Below are positions 8,821 to 16,995 of a stretch of DNA of 64,000 nt, piece after piece. Location of the stretch: contig NZ_JALDAY010000005.1 in assembly GCF_022698165.1 (NCBI RefSeq), positions 62,001-126,000 on the forward strand, in the 5' to 3' direction. A program made the translations under genes and the position numbers. Each line of letters opens with the position of its first letter. The first letter of the stretch is position 1. The notes beneath the pieces were generated by a model. The model had not been told where the DNA came from. It worked only from the letters and a program-made list of their open reading frames with translations, and did not search any database. This DNA comes from Streptomyces cylindrosporus (GTDB lineage: Bacteria > Actinomycetota > Actinomycetes > Streptomycetales > Streptomycetaceae).

Positions 8821-9127
8821 ATTAGTGCGGGCTGAGAACCGGCGAAGAGTGGCCATCATCTCACGGCAGTTGACCACTCAGGATTGCCGCGCAAAGAAAC
8901 GGTCACCTGAACCCTACGTGCACGCAAATAAACGCCTCGTGCACGAAAGGCACGTGACGATCCCCACTCCGCTCACCTGTGCGGCCCTCTGGACATATGG
9001 GCGGAGGCGTCGGATGATCAAATGAGTGCGGTCGGCACCGGATGAGCGCTGAAGATCCAGCCACGAAGCGTCCGGGCCGCAGCCCCCACGGGGCCTCCAA
9101 CAACAAATCCCTCACTTAGGAGCAATC
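8821..9127. other. intergenic region between trhA and pckG
   Basis: No gene is supported here. The stretch is less GC-rich than its neighbours and holds the pckG promoter, two CGTGCACG palindromes, and a long leader ending in the ribosome binding site TTAGGAG ahead of the GTG start. Confidence 0.6.
8917..8956. promoter_or_regulatory. paired CGTGCACG palindromes upstream of pckG
   Basis: CGTGCACG occurs at 8917-8924 and again at 8938-8945, exactly 21 bases apart (two helical turns), followed by CACGTG at 8951-8956. Same-face spacing suggests cooperative binding of a dimeric regulator controlling PEP carboxykinase. The regulator is unknown. Confidence 0.45.
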
Positions 9128-10951
9128 GTGGCGCGCGACATCGCGGCTCCCACCGTCATCCCCACCAACCATCAGGAACTGGTCTCGTGGGTGAACGAGA
9201 TCGCAGAACTGACGCAGCCGGACAGCGTGGTCTGGTGTGACGGATCCGAGGCCGAGTACGAGCGCCTGTGCGAGGAGCTCGTCGCGAAGGGCACCTTCAA
9301 GAAGCTCGACCCGATCAAGCGCCCCAACTCCTACTACGCGGCCTCCGACCCGACCGACGTCGCGCGCGTCGAGGACCGCACCTTCATCTGCTCCGAGAAG
9401 GAGGAGGACGCCGGCCCCACCAACCACTGGAAGGCCCCCGCGGAGATGCGGGAGATCTTCCAGGGCGAGAAGGGCGTCTTCCGCGGCTCGATGAAGGGCC
9501 GCACGATGTACGTCGTCCCGTTCTGCATGGGCCCCCTCGGCTCGGACCTCTCCGCGATCGGCGTCGAGATCACCGACTCCGCCTATGTCGCGGTGTCCAT
9601 GCGCACGATGACGCGCATGGGGCAGCCGGTCCTCGACGAGCTCGGCTCCGACGGCTTCTTCGTGAAGGCCGTGCACACCCTCGGGGCGCCGCTGGAGGAA
9701 GGCCAGGAGGACATTCCCTGGCCGTGCAACTCCACCAAGTACATCTCGCACTTCCCGGAGACCCGCGAGATCTGGTCCTACGGCTCCGGCTACGGCGGCA
9801 ACGCCCTGCTCGGCAAGAAGTGCTACGCCCTGCGCATCGCCTCCGTCATGGCGCGCGACGAGGGCTGGCTGGCCGAGCACATGCTGATCCTCAAACTGAC
9901 GCCCCCGCAGGGCGAGTCGAAGTACGTCGCCGCCGCCTTCCCGTCCGCCTGCGGCAAGACCAACCTCGCCATGCTGGAGCCCACGATCTCCGGCTGGACG
10001 GTCGAGACGATCGGCGACGACATCGCCTGGATGCGCTTCGGCGAGGACGGCCGCCTGTACGCCATCAACCCCGAGGCCGGCTTCTTCGGCGTCGCGCCCG
10101 GCACCGGTGAGCACACCAATGCCAACGCGATGAAGACGCTGTGGGGCAACTCGGTCTTCACCAACGTGGCGTTGACGGACGACAACGACGTGTGGTGGGA
10201 GGGCATGACGGAGGAGACCCCGGCCCACCTCACCGACTGGAAGGGCAACGACTGGACGCCCGCGTCCGAGACGCCCGCCGCCCACCCCAACGCCCGCTTC
10301 ACCACGCCCGCCGCGCAGTGCCCGATCATCGCGCCGGAGTGGGAGGACCCACGGGGCGTGCCGATCTCGGCGATCCTCTTCGGCGGCCGCCGCGCCAGCG
10401 CCGTACCGCTGGTGACGGAGTCCTTCGACTGGAACCACGGCGTCTTCCTCGGCGCCAACGTGGCCTCCGAGAAGACCGCCGCCGCCGAGGGCAAGGTCGG
10501 CGAGCTGCGCCGCGACCCCTTCGCCATGCTGCCGTTCTGCGGCTACAACATGGGCGACTACATGGGCCACTGGGTCGACGTCGCCAAGGGCAGGGACCAG
10601 TCGAAGCTCCCGAAGATCTACTACGTCAACTGGTTCCGCAAGAACGACGAGGGCAAGTTCGTGTGGCCCGGCTTCGGCGAGAACAGCCGCGTCCTGAAGT
10701 GGATCGTGGACCGCCTCGACGGCAGGGCGGAGGGCGTCGAGACGCCGATCGGCATCCTGCCGACCAAGGACGCCCTCGACACCAAGGGTCTCGAACTCTC
10801 CGAGTCCGACCTGGACTTCCTGCTCACCGTCGACAAGGAGGTCTGGCGCGAGGAGGCCGCCCTGGTCCCCGAGCACCTCAACACCTTCGGCGAGCACACC
10901 CCGAAGGAGCTGTGGGACGAGTACCGGGCGCTGGTCCAGCGCCTGGGCTGA
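9128..10951 (+). CDS. pckG: phosphoenolpyruvate carboxykinase (GTP)
   Basis: 607 aa from a GTG preceded by AGGAG. It converts oxaloacetate plus GTP to phosphoenolpyruvate and CO2, the first committed step of gluconeogenesis in the cytoplasm. GTP-type signatures are all present: kinase-1 P-loop [14 protein letters not shown] with the catalytic Cys, metal site [33 protein letters not shown], and guanine-binding aromatics around [18 protein letters not shown]. Length matches the family. It is monocistronic, with palindromic sites upstream and strong hairpins downstream. Confidence 0.97.
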   Translation: MARDIAAPTVIPTNHQELVSWVNEIAELTQPDSVVWCDGSEAEYERLCEELVAKGTFKKLDPIKRPNSYYAASDPTDVARVEDRTFICSEKEEDAGPTNHWKAPAEMREIFQGEKGVFRGSMKGRTMYVVPFCMGPLGSDLSAIGVEITDSAYVAVSMRTMTRMGQPVLDELGSDGFFVKAVHTLGAPLEEGQEDIPWPCNSTKYISHFPETREIWSYGSGYGGNALLGKKCYALRIASVMARDEGWLAEHMLILKLTPPQGESKYVAAAFPSACGKTNLAMLEPTISGWTVETIGDDIAWMRFGEDGRLYAINPEAGFFGVAPGTGEHTNANAMKTLWGNSVFTNVALTDDNDVWWEGMTEETPAHLTDWKGNDWTPASETPAAHPNARFTTPAAQCPIIAPEWEDPRGVPISAILFGGRRASAVPLVTESFDWNHGVFLGANVASEKTAAAEGKVGELRRDPFAMLPFCGYNMGDYMGHWVDVAKGRDQSKLPKIYYVNWFRKNDEGKFVWPGFGENSRVLKWIVDRLDGRAEGVETPIGILPTKDALDTKGLELSESDLDFLLTVDKEVWREEAALVPEHLNTFGEHTPKELWDEYRALVQRLG

Positions 10952-10969
10952 GCCCGCACCCGCAAGACT

Positions 10970-11021
10970 CCGCGGCCGGCTGGGATGTGCCCTGACCAGT
11001 GATCGTCACGGCCGGCCGCGG
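10970..11021 (+). terminator. inverted repeat after pckG
   Basis: CCGCGGCCGGC (10970-10980) is perfectly complementary to GCCGGCCGCGG (11011-11021), an 11-pair stem with a 30-base loop. There is no T tract, so it may be a transcript-stabilising or processing structure ahead of the next hairpin. Confidence 0.5.
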
Positions 11022-11063
11022 TGTGAGCCGACGAGGTCCCGTACAACGGCGTACGGGGCCCTG

Positions 11064-11129
11064 GGCCTGTCGTCACCGCTCCCGTCCGCCCCGATGGGAG
11101 AGGCGACGACAGGCCTTCGTCTTTTTCCG
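11064..11129 (+). terminator. nested-hairpin terminator of pckG
   Basis: GGCCTGTCGTC (11064-11074) pairs with GACGACAGGCC (11105-11115), and an inner CTCCC/GGGAG pair extends the stem. It is followed by TTCGTCTTTTTCC. This is a typical strong Streptomyces terminator that separates pckG from the kinase cluster. Confidence 0.75.
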
Positions 11130-11226
11130 TATCACCCCTGTTTTTCCGCCATCACCTCTGTACGGACCGGGATTTCGCGGCACACTCGGGACATCCTGCA
11201 ACGAACCCCGAAATGAGGTGAGCGGG

Positions 11227-12213
11227 GTGCGCACACCGGTCAGCGATCCCCTGAAGGTGGGGCCGTACCGCGTCGTCGGGCGTCTGGGCTCGGGCGGCAT
11301 GGGCTGGGTGTATCTCGGCCGCTCGCCCGCCGGGCGCGAGGTCGCGGTGAAGGTCGTACGGCCCGAACTCGCCGCCGAGCAGGAGTTCCGGGAGCGTTTC
11401 GCCCGCGAGGTCGCCGCCGCCCGGGTGGTGAGCGGCGCCTACACCGCGGCCGTGGTCGACGCCGACCCCGAGGCCGAACTGCCCTGGCTGGCCACGCTGT
11501 ACGTGCCCGGGCCCTCGCTCGCGGAGGCGGTCCGCACGGACGGTCCGCTGCCCGAACCCCAGGTGCGCCGGCTGGGCGCGTTCCTCGTCGAGGCGCTGCA
11601 GGCCATCCACGGCGCGGGGGTGGTGCACCGCGACCTCAAGCCGGCCAACGTGCTGCTCGCCTCCGACGGTCCGCGCGTCATCGACTTCGGGATCTCCCAC
11701 GTCGACGGGGCGCCCGGGCTCACCCAGGCCGGAATCGTCGTCGGCACACCGCCGTTCATGTCGCCGGAACAGATGAAGGGGGCGGCGGTCGGGCCGCCGA
11801 GCGACGTGTTCTCCCTCGGCGGCGTGCTGGTGTACGCGCTGACCGGGAAGCCGCCGCACGGCACGGGGGAGGCGGTGCGCTACCGGGTCGTCCTCGGCGA
11901 GCCCGACCTCGACGCCGTACCCGCGTCCATGCGTCCGCTGATCGCGCACTGCCTCGCCAAGCGGCCCGAGGACCGGCCGCGGCTCGACGAACTGCTCGGC
12001 GCGCTGCTGGAGGAGACGCCGAAGGCATCGGCCTGGCCGCCGCCGAAGGTGAGACGGACGATCGAGATACGGGTCGACGAACTCGCCGCGTGGCGCAGGG
12101 CCGGTACGAGTGTCTCCGTGCCGTCCTGTCTGCTGCTGCACGCCCAGGCGCTGCTGGACGCCGGGCTCACCGACGGGATGGTCGTGCGGGCGGTGGGCCG
12201 TGGCAGCGTCTGA
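11227..12213 (+). CDS. Ser/Thr protein kinase (Hanks type, no TM)
   Basis: 328 aa from the GTG at 11227, chosen because GAGG lies 8 bases upstream; a GTG at 11218 is possible. All Hanks motifs are intact: GSGGMGWVY loop, lysine in VAVKVV, VVHRDLKPANVLL, VIDFGIS, and APE-like SPEQMKG. The kinase domain ends near residue 260. The tail of about 65 residues has no transmembrane helix and no PASTA repeat, and ends in a short basic and helical segment. It opens the right-facing arm of the signalling island and overlaps the next gene by 14 bases. Confidence 0.9.
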   Translation: MRTPVSDPLKVGPYRVVGRLGSGGMGWVYLGRSPAGREVAVKVVRPELAAEQEFRERFAREVAAARVVSGAYTAAVVDADPEAELPWLATLYVPGPSLAEAVRTDGPLPEPQVRRLGAFLVEALQAIHGAGVVHRDLKPANVLLASDGPRVIDFGISHVDGAPGLTQAGIVVGTPPFMSPEQMKGAAVGPPSDVFSLGGVLVYALTGKPPHGTGEAVRYRVVLGEPDLDAVPASMRPLIAHCLAKRPEDRPRLDELLGALLEETPKASAWPPPKVRRTIEIRVDELAAWRRAGTSVSVPSCLLLHAQALLDAGLTDGMVVRAVGRGSV

Positions 12214-12655
12214 GTCGCAGCCGGGGGCGGTCCTCGAAATCGGTACGCACTGGCGGCAGTTGGTACGGAATTGGGGGGACGGGCGGAATTACCGTGCCGC
12301 CATCGACACGGATTCGGTGTCCCTCCAATTCGACCTGGAGGAAACAGGGCGGACGCTCACGGTCAGATTCATGACCACGAAGCGGCTGCTTGTCGCTTTC
12401 GTAACGGACGGTCATTCTCTGCGCCACGATCAGCTGGCGGTTGCGGCGGCGGCTTCGAACGCGTGGAATACCGAACAATTGAACCCGATGCTGTCCGTCT
12501 GGGATGTACGAGGACCGCGGCCGTGTCTGGCCGGGGTCTGCGATCTGCCGCTGACCTGCCGGGTCACCCAGGCGGACTTCGACGCGCTGGCCAGTGACTG
12601 GGTGGAACGGGCGCGACAGATGTTCCTGCGCTGCCATGAGGTTTTCAAGCTGTAG
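12200..12655 (+). CDS. small YbjN/chaperone-like protein
   Basis: 151 aa from the GTG at 12200 inside the kinase gene. The pattern of short beta strands (DSVSLQFDLEE, RTLTVRFMTT, RLLVAFVTDGHS) followed by helices (HDQLAVAAAASNAWN) and a second strand-helix set resembles the YbjN / type III chaperone-like fold that binds partner proteins. The resemblance is by eye. Coupled translation with the kinase suggests it is a partner or substrate of it. Confidence 0.65.
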   Translation: MAASESQPGAVLEIGTHWRQLVRNWGDGRNYRAAIDTDSVSLQFDLEETGRTLTVRFMTTKRLLVAFVTDGHSLRHDQLAVAAAASNAWNTEQLNPMLSVWDVRGPRPCLAGVCDLPLTCRVTQADFDALASDWVERARQMFLRCHEVFKL

Positions 12656-12747
12656 AAGTGAATTGCGAGAGTGCCTTCAACCCCTTTCGGGTTCGGGCTC
12701 GTTGCCGCCATTATGGGCGGGGGTTTTCGGGCCACGGGGGGTCGCCC

Positions 12748-13650
12748 ATGAGGCGTTGGCTGTGTTGTGCGTTGCTGCTCGGGGTGGTCGCTGTTCTGGG
12801 GGTGGCGGCACCGGCGAGTGCGAAGGAGTGCGGCGGGGATTTCCCGGCCAGGCTGCAGTGCTGGAAGGCTGGGCTGAACGACGGGGTTGTCGGCGTCACC
12901 CTACGAAGCGAACTCCGGCTCGACGGCACCAAGACCGACCGGGCGGCCATGATCAAGGGCGTCCTGGGGCAGAGCGGCAACCTGGAGGTTCAGGTACCGG
13001 CCGGAGCGACCACCGGCGAAGGCGGCACGGTCCTCCTCATGCTGGCGACACAGGGCCACCGGCTCGTCGACCGGAAGGCCGTGATCACCCCGTTGTCCTC
13101 GGACACTCGCAACGAGCTCGACGAGCTCTGCTCACAGCGGGAGTCGTTCTGCTCCGCGGTCGACGACAAGAAGGCGCTCACCGGGGACGATCTGATCAGG
13201 AAGGGCCTGGCGACCAGTCACCAGGAATACGAGGTCGGCTCCCTCGGCAATGACGACGGCCTCGAGAAGTGGCTCCTCCTCGGCACCGCCACCGCCCTCG
13301 CCGTCCTCCTCATCGCCTTCGTGTTCGTCGTACGCCGCACCCGCGCCGCCCCCGCCGCCACCCCCACCCCCCGCACCGCCGACGAACCCACCCGCGCCCT
13401 GCGCACCACCACCCGCGCCGCCCCCTCCCGTCGCGTCGGCCCCACCCACCCCGCCACCGTCCGCACCCCCCTCCACCCCCAGGGCTACGTCGAGCTCGGC
13501 CGGGTCCTCTATCGCGCGGTGTGGGCCGAGCCCGCCGAGCCGCCGTCGGCGCCCGGCTCCCGCGTCGACGTCGCCGATCCGCCCGACCCCGGCTCCGACG
13601 TGCTGTACGCCTACCCGCCCGCCCCCGCCCGGCACGCCCGTGCCCACTGA
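12748..13650 (+). CDS. membrane-anchored secreted-domain protein, function unknown
   Basis: 300 aa. Residues 1-28 are a signal peptide (MRRWLCCALLLG to PASA), residues about 30-165 an extracytoplasmic domain, and about 172-192 a transmembrane helix (LLLGTATALAVLLIAFVFVV). The cytoplasmic tail of about 105 residues is rich in Pro, Thr and Arg. A Thr-rich cytoplasmic tail beside two kinases and a PP2C phosphatase suggests a phosphorylation target. The ATG at 12748 was chosen because it begins the signal peptide. No family recognised. Confidence 0.65.
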   Translation: MRRWLCCALLLGVVAVLGVAAPASAKECGGDFPARLQCWKAGLNDGVVGVTLRSELRLDGTKTDRAAMIKGVLGQSGNLEVQVPAGATTGEGGTVLLMLATQGHRLVDRKAVITPLSSDTRNELDELCSQRESFCSAVDDKKALTGDDLIRKGLATSHQEYEVGSLGNDDGLEKWLLLGTATALAVLLIAFVFVVRRTRAAPAATPTPRTADEPTRALRTTTRAAPSRRVGPTHPATVRTPLHPQGYVELGRVLYRAVWAEPAEPPSAPGSRVDVADPPDPGSDVLYAYPPAPARHARAH

Positions 13651-13675
13651 ACGCACCGGTTCATCAGGAGTAGCC

Positions 13676-14437
13676 ATGTCCAGCGAATACCCGCCCACCC
13701 TGCCGGCGGAGTACGCCGACATCGAGTTCGAGAACAACGCCCAGCGGCTGCCGCTCGTGCTCTGCCTCGACACCTCCAGCTCCATGGCCGGGCCGCCGAT
13801 CCAGACCCTCAACAACGCCCTCGTGGAATGGACCCGCGAGCTCCACGACGACGTCGCCCTCAGCTACAGCGTCGAGGTCGCCGTCGTCACCTTCGGCGGG
13901 CAGGGCGTCGCCGCCTGGCGCGGCCCCCAGCCCCTCGCCCCCGGCGCCCCGGTGAGCCCCTTCGTGCCCGCCCACATGTTCAGCCCGCCCCAGCTCGGCG
14001 CCGCGGGCGTGACCCTGATGACGGAGGCCCTGGAGCTGTCGATGCACATCGTCGCCGCGCGCAAGGCCGAACTCCGCGCCTCCGGACTGCAGTACTACCG
14101 CCCGCAGATCTGCCTCGTCACCGACGGCCTGCCCACCGACGGCACCGGCCACCGCACCGACTCCTGGCAGCGGCTCGTCCCCGTCCTGGAGGAGGAGCAG
14201 CGCGCCCGGCGCTTCCGGCTCTACGCCATCGGCGTCGGCGGCATCACCGACCTCGGCGAGCAGGTACTGCGCGCCTTCGCCCCCACCTTCAACGCACGCA
14301 TCCAGGGCTTCCCGTTCCGCGAGCTGCTGCAGATGATGTCCGCCAGCGCCAACGCCGAGCAGAAGGGCGCCGGGGACGAGGTCTTCGAGAAGATCTTCAG
14401 CCAGTTCAAGACCCAGCGGCCGGCCTGGGAGAGCTAG
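13676..14437 (+). CDS. TerY-like von Willebrand factor A protein
   Basis: 253 aa; ATG preceded by AGGAG. A single VWA domain fills the protein. The MIDAS metal site is present as LCLDTSSSMAG near residue 30 and LVTDGLPTDGTG near residue 145, with the middle Thr in the GVTLMTEAL stretch. TerY-type proteins are cytoplasmic protein-protein scaffolds of tellurite/stress systems. It lies 3 bases before a PP2C gene and then a kinase, forming the VWA-phosphatase-kinase (TerY-P) triad described by comparative genomics. Confidence 0.85.
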   Translation: MSSEYPPTLPAEYADIEFENNAQRLPLVLCLDTSSSMAGPPIQTLNNALVEWTRELHDDVALSYSVEVAVVTFGGQGVAAWRGPQPLAPGAPVSPFVPAHMFSPPQLGAAGVTLMTEALELSMHIVAARKAELRASGLQYYRPQICLVTDGLPTDGTGHRTDSWQRLVPVLEEEQRARRFRLYAIGVGGITDLGEQVLRAFAPTFNARIQGFPFRELLQMMSASANAEQKGAGDEVFEKIFSQFKTQRPAWES

Positions 14438-14440
14438 ACG

Positions 14441-15232
14441 ATGGGCACCGCACTCTGGCGGATCCACGGCATCAGCGTCGAGGGCTACCGGCACCGCCGC
14501 GACGGCCTGCCCTGCCAGGACGCGTACGCCCACACCGAGGCCGGCCCGGTCGCCGTGCTCGCCGTCGCGGACGGCGCGGGCAGCCGGCCGCGCTCCGACG
14601 AGGGCTCCCGGCTCGCGGTCGACGTGGCCGCCGAACAGTTCGTACGGCGGGCGGCTGCCGCCGTGGACACCCAGCCCGGCGAGGCCGTGCACGACCTGCT
14701 CGTGGACGCCTTCCACGCCGTCACCAAGGTGTTCCTGGACACCACCGGCCCCGCCGCCGCGGACTTCGCCACCACCCTCACCGTCGTCGTCCTCACCCCC
14801 GACTGGCTCGGCCACCTCAGCGTCGGCGACGGCTTCGTCGTACTGCGGGCCGGCACCGAGGACGGCGAACGGCAGTTCCATCTGCTGCCGCAGCCGGACC
14901 CCGCCGGCGAGTACAGCAACGAGACCGTCTTCCTCACCTCGCCCGACGCGTCCCGCTGGGTCCACACCGACTGCGTCTCCGACCCGGGCATCGACGGCGT
15001 ACTGCTGTCCACCGACGGACTCGCGCAGGCCGCGCTCTCCCGCTCCGCCGCAGGCCCCCCGATCCCGAACTCCTCCTTCACCGACGCCGTCTTCCGCTCC
15101 CTCGACGCCCCCGGACCCGTCTCCGAGAGCGCCCACGAGAGCCTCACCGCGCTGCTCAGGTCGGACCGGCTGACCGCCCTGAACGCCGACGACAAGACAC
15201 TGCTGCGGGCCGTGCGCAAGGTGCGCCCATGA
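14441..15232 (+). CDS. PP2C-family protein phosphatase of the TerY-P triad
   Basis: 263 aa. The PP2C core is recognisable: HRRDGLPCQDAYAH near the N-terminus, the metal aspartate in VLAVADGAGS, LSVGDGFVVL, GVLLSTDGLAQ, and the last acidic motif LNADDKTLL. It should dephosphorylate Ser/Thr on targets of the neighbouring kinases with Mn/Mg. It lies between the VWA gene and the kinase gene, overlapping the latter by ATGA, so the stoichiometry is probably fixed by coupling. Confidence 0.85.
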   Translation: MGTALWRIHGISVEGYRHRRDGLPCQDAYAHTEAGPVAVLAVADGAGSRPRSDEGSRLAVDVAAEQFVRRAAAAVDTQPGEAVHDLLVDAFHAVTKVFLDTTGPAAADFATTLTVVVLTPDWLGHLSVGDGFVVLRAGTEDGERQFHLLPQPDPAGEYSNETVFLTSPDASRWVHTDCVSDPGIDGVLLSTDGLAQAALSRSAAGPPIPNSSFTDAVFRSLDAPGPVSESAHESLTALLRSDRLTALNADDKTLLRAVRKVRP

Positions 15233-16392
15233 GCGGCCGCACGGTGTTCCTGGACGGCAGGCGCGTCACCCTCGCCGAGCATCCCCTCAAGGGCGGCGGA
15301 CAGGCCGCCGTCTTCCCCGTCGAGGGCGACGACCACACCGTCGTCAAGCTCTACCGCGACCGCCCGGGGCCCGACCAGGAACGCCGGCTCACCCGGATGC
15401 TCGCCATGTCCCCCCTCGCCGCCCGCCCCACCGACGCCTCCCAGCCCCCCGAACTGGCCTGGCCCACCGCGCTGGCCCGCGGCCCCGAGGGCGAGTTCCT
15501 CGGCTACGCCATGCACCGCTTCGGCGAGCCCGGACACGTCCAGCTCGTCGGCCTGTTCACCCGCGCCCAGCGACTGCGCCTCTTCCTCGACCGCGCGGAC
15601 TGGCGGTTCCTGCTCGGCGTCTCCTGGAACCTCGCCTTCATGACCGCCCGCATGCACCACGACAACCTCGTCATCGGCGACTTCTCCAGCAGCAACGTGG
15701 TCGTGGACGCCAACGGCTTCGTCACCTTCCTCGACTGCGACTCCATCGCCTTCACCGACCCGGTGACCGGCGAGGCCTTCCCCTGTCTGATGCACACCAC
15801 CGACTACTCCTCGCCCGAGCGGCAGGCGGGCGGCCCGGCGACCCGCGCCAGCGACGACTTCGCCCTCGCCGTCCTCGTCTACCAGCTGCTCACCGCCGGC
15901 AACCACCCCTTCGGGGGCGTCCCGCACGAGAGCACCTCCGAGTCGACGGTCAAGGACAACATCGCCGCCAGCGTCTCCTACGTCGTCCGCCCTGAACTCG
16001 TCGTCGTCCCGCGCGGCACCGTCGACCCGTCCGTCCTCCCGCCCGAACTCCTCACCCTGGCCCGCTCGGCCTTCGGCCCCGGCGTGCACGCCCCTGCGGC
16101 CCGCCCCTCCGCGGAGGCCTGGCTCCGCGCCCTCGACAAGGAACGCGCCCAGGTACGGGTGTGCCCCGCACGCCCCCTGCACACCTACGGCTCCCACCTG
16201 CCGACCTGCCCGTGGTGCACCCGGGCGGCGACGACGGGCCACGACGTCTTCAACGGCCCGCGGTCGGTCCCCGTACCGACCCCGGCTCCACCTCAACAGC
16301 CGGCTGCGGCACGCCGGTTCAGTCCGCTGGTGGGTGTCGCGCTGTTGGTCGCACTCCTGCTGATCATCCTGATCGTCGCGCCGCGTCTGTGA
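15229..16392 (+). CDS. membrane-anchored kinase-like protein with C-terminal zinc knuckle
   Basis: 387 aa. The kinase fold is diverged: Gly-rich LKGGGQAAVFPV, lysine in HTVVKLY, catalytic loop NLVIGDFSSSNVVV in place of HRD but with Asp and Asn kept, and FLDCDSI for DFG. Activity is therefore plausible but not certain. Near residue 320 a Cys pair (TCPWC) with nearby His/Cys suggests a zinc knuckle. The last 25 residues form a transmembrane helix (LVGVALLVALLLIILIV). It is the third member of the TerY-P triad. The downstream gene is convergent only 9 bases away. Confidence 0.8.
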   Translation: MSGRTVFLDGRRVTLAEHPLKGGGQAAVFPVEGDDHTVVKLYRDRPGPDQERRLTRMLAMSPLAARPTDASQPPELAWPTALARGPEGEFLGYAMHRFGEPGHVQLVGLFTRAQRLRLFLDRADWRFLLGVSWNLAFMTARMHHDNLVIGDFSSSNVVVDANGFVTFLDCDSIAFTDPVTGEAFPCLMHTTDYSSPERQAGGPATRASDDFALAVLVYQLLTAGNHPFGGVPHESTSESTVKDNIAASVSYVVRPELVVVPRGTVDPSVLPPELLTLARSAFGPGVHAPAARPSAEAWLRALDKERAQVRVCPARPLHTYGSHLPTCPWCTRAATTGHDVFNGPRSVPVPTPAPPQQPAAARRFSPLVGVALLVALLLIILIVAPRL

Positions 16393-16401
16393 CCGCCCGC
16401 C

Positions 16402-16995
16402 TCACTTCGACCGGTCCTCCAGATACCGCGTGTGCGACTCCTGCCGCCGCGCCTCCGTCTCGCGCAGCGCGGCGGCCAGCCGTTCCGCCTCCTCCTGGAG
16501 GATGGCCAACTGCCGCTCCAGGTGCCGCTCCGGCGGCTCCGCGCCCGGTGTCATCCGCGTCCACCAGCGCGTTCGTACGAAGCTGTCGACGGCCTCGGGC
16601 AGGTCCTGCCGTACGACCCGGGACAGCGTGTGCACGGCCTCCGGGTCCTGGGCGAGGGCCTCGGCGACCCAGCCGGGCTCCAGCAGCGCGGCCAGCACGA
16701 GCATCAGGTCGGTCTCCTGGTGCTTGGCGGCGCGCGGCAGGTCCACCTCCAGCAGATAGTCGCCGAGCTTCCCGAAGTCCTCCCGCAGCTCGTCGAGTTG
16801 GGCCGACGGGGTCGGGAAGTCGGGCAGCGGCGGGCGTTCCGGCGGGGCGATCAGGGCGCCCGCGCCGTACAGACCGGCCACCACCACGGGCCAGTACGGT
16901 CCCGCCACGCCGGTGAAGGTGAGGACGAGGCCGAGCAGTCCGCACGCGCTGCCCGCGATGTTTTTGCGCGACTCGAGGTACTTACTGATAGCCAC
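16402..16995 (-). CDS. small membrane protein with C-terminal coiled coil
   Basis: 197 aa. Two adjacent hydrophobic helices at residues about 12-52 (NIAGSACGLLGLVLTFTGVA and the WPVVVAGLYGAGAL stretch) are followed by a helical cytoplasmic region with a strongly charged coiled coil at the end (ERHLERQLAILQEEAERLAA). It overlaps the upstream VWA lipoprotein gene by 14 bases and is the last gene of the TelA arm. Probably an adaptor in that complex. No named family. Confidence 0.65.
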   Translation of the reverse strand: MAISKYLESRKNIAGSACGLLGLVLTFTGVAGPYWPVVVAGLYGAGALIAPPERPPLPDFPTPSAQLDELREDFGKLGDYLLEVDLPRAAKHQETDLMLVLAALLEPGWVAEALAQDPEAVHTLSRVVRQDLPEAVDSFVRTRWWTRMTPGAEPPERHLERQLAILQEEAERLAAALRETEARRQESHTRYLEDRSK

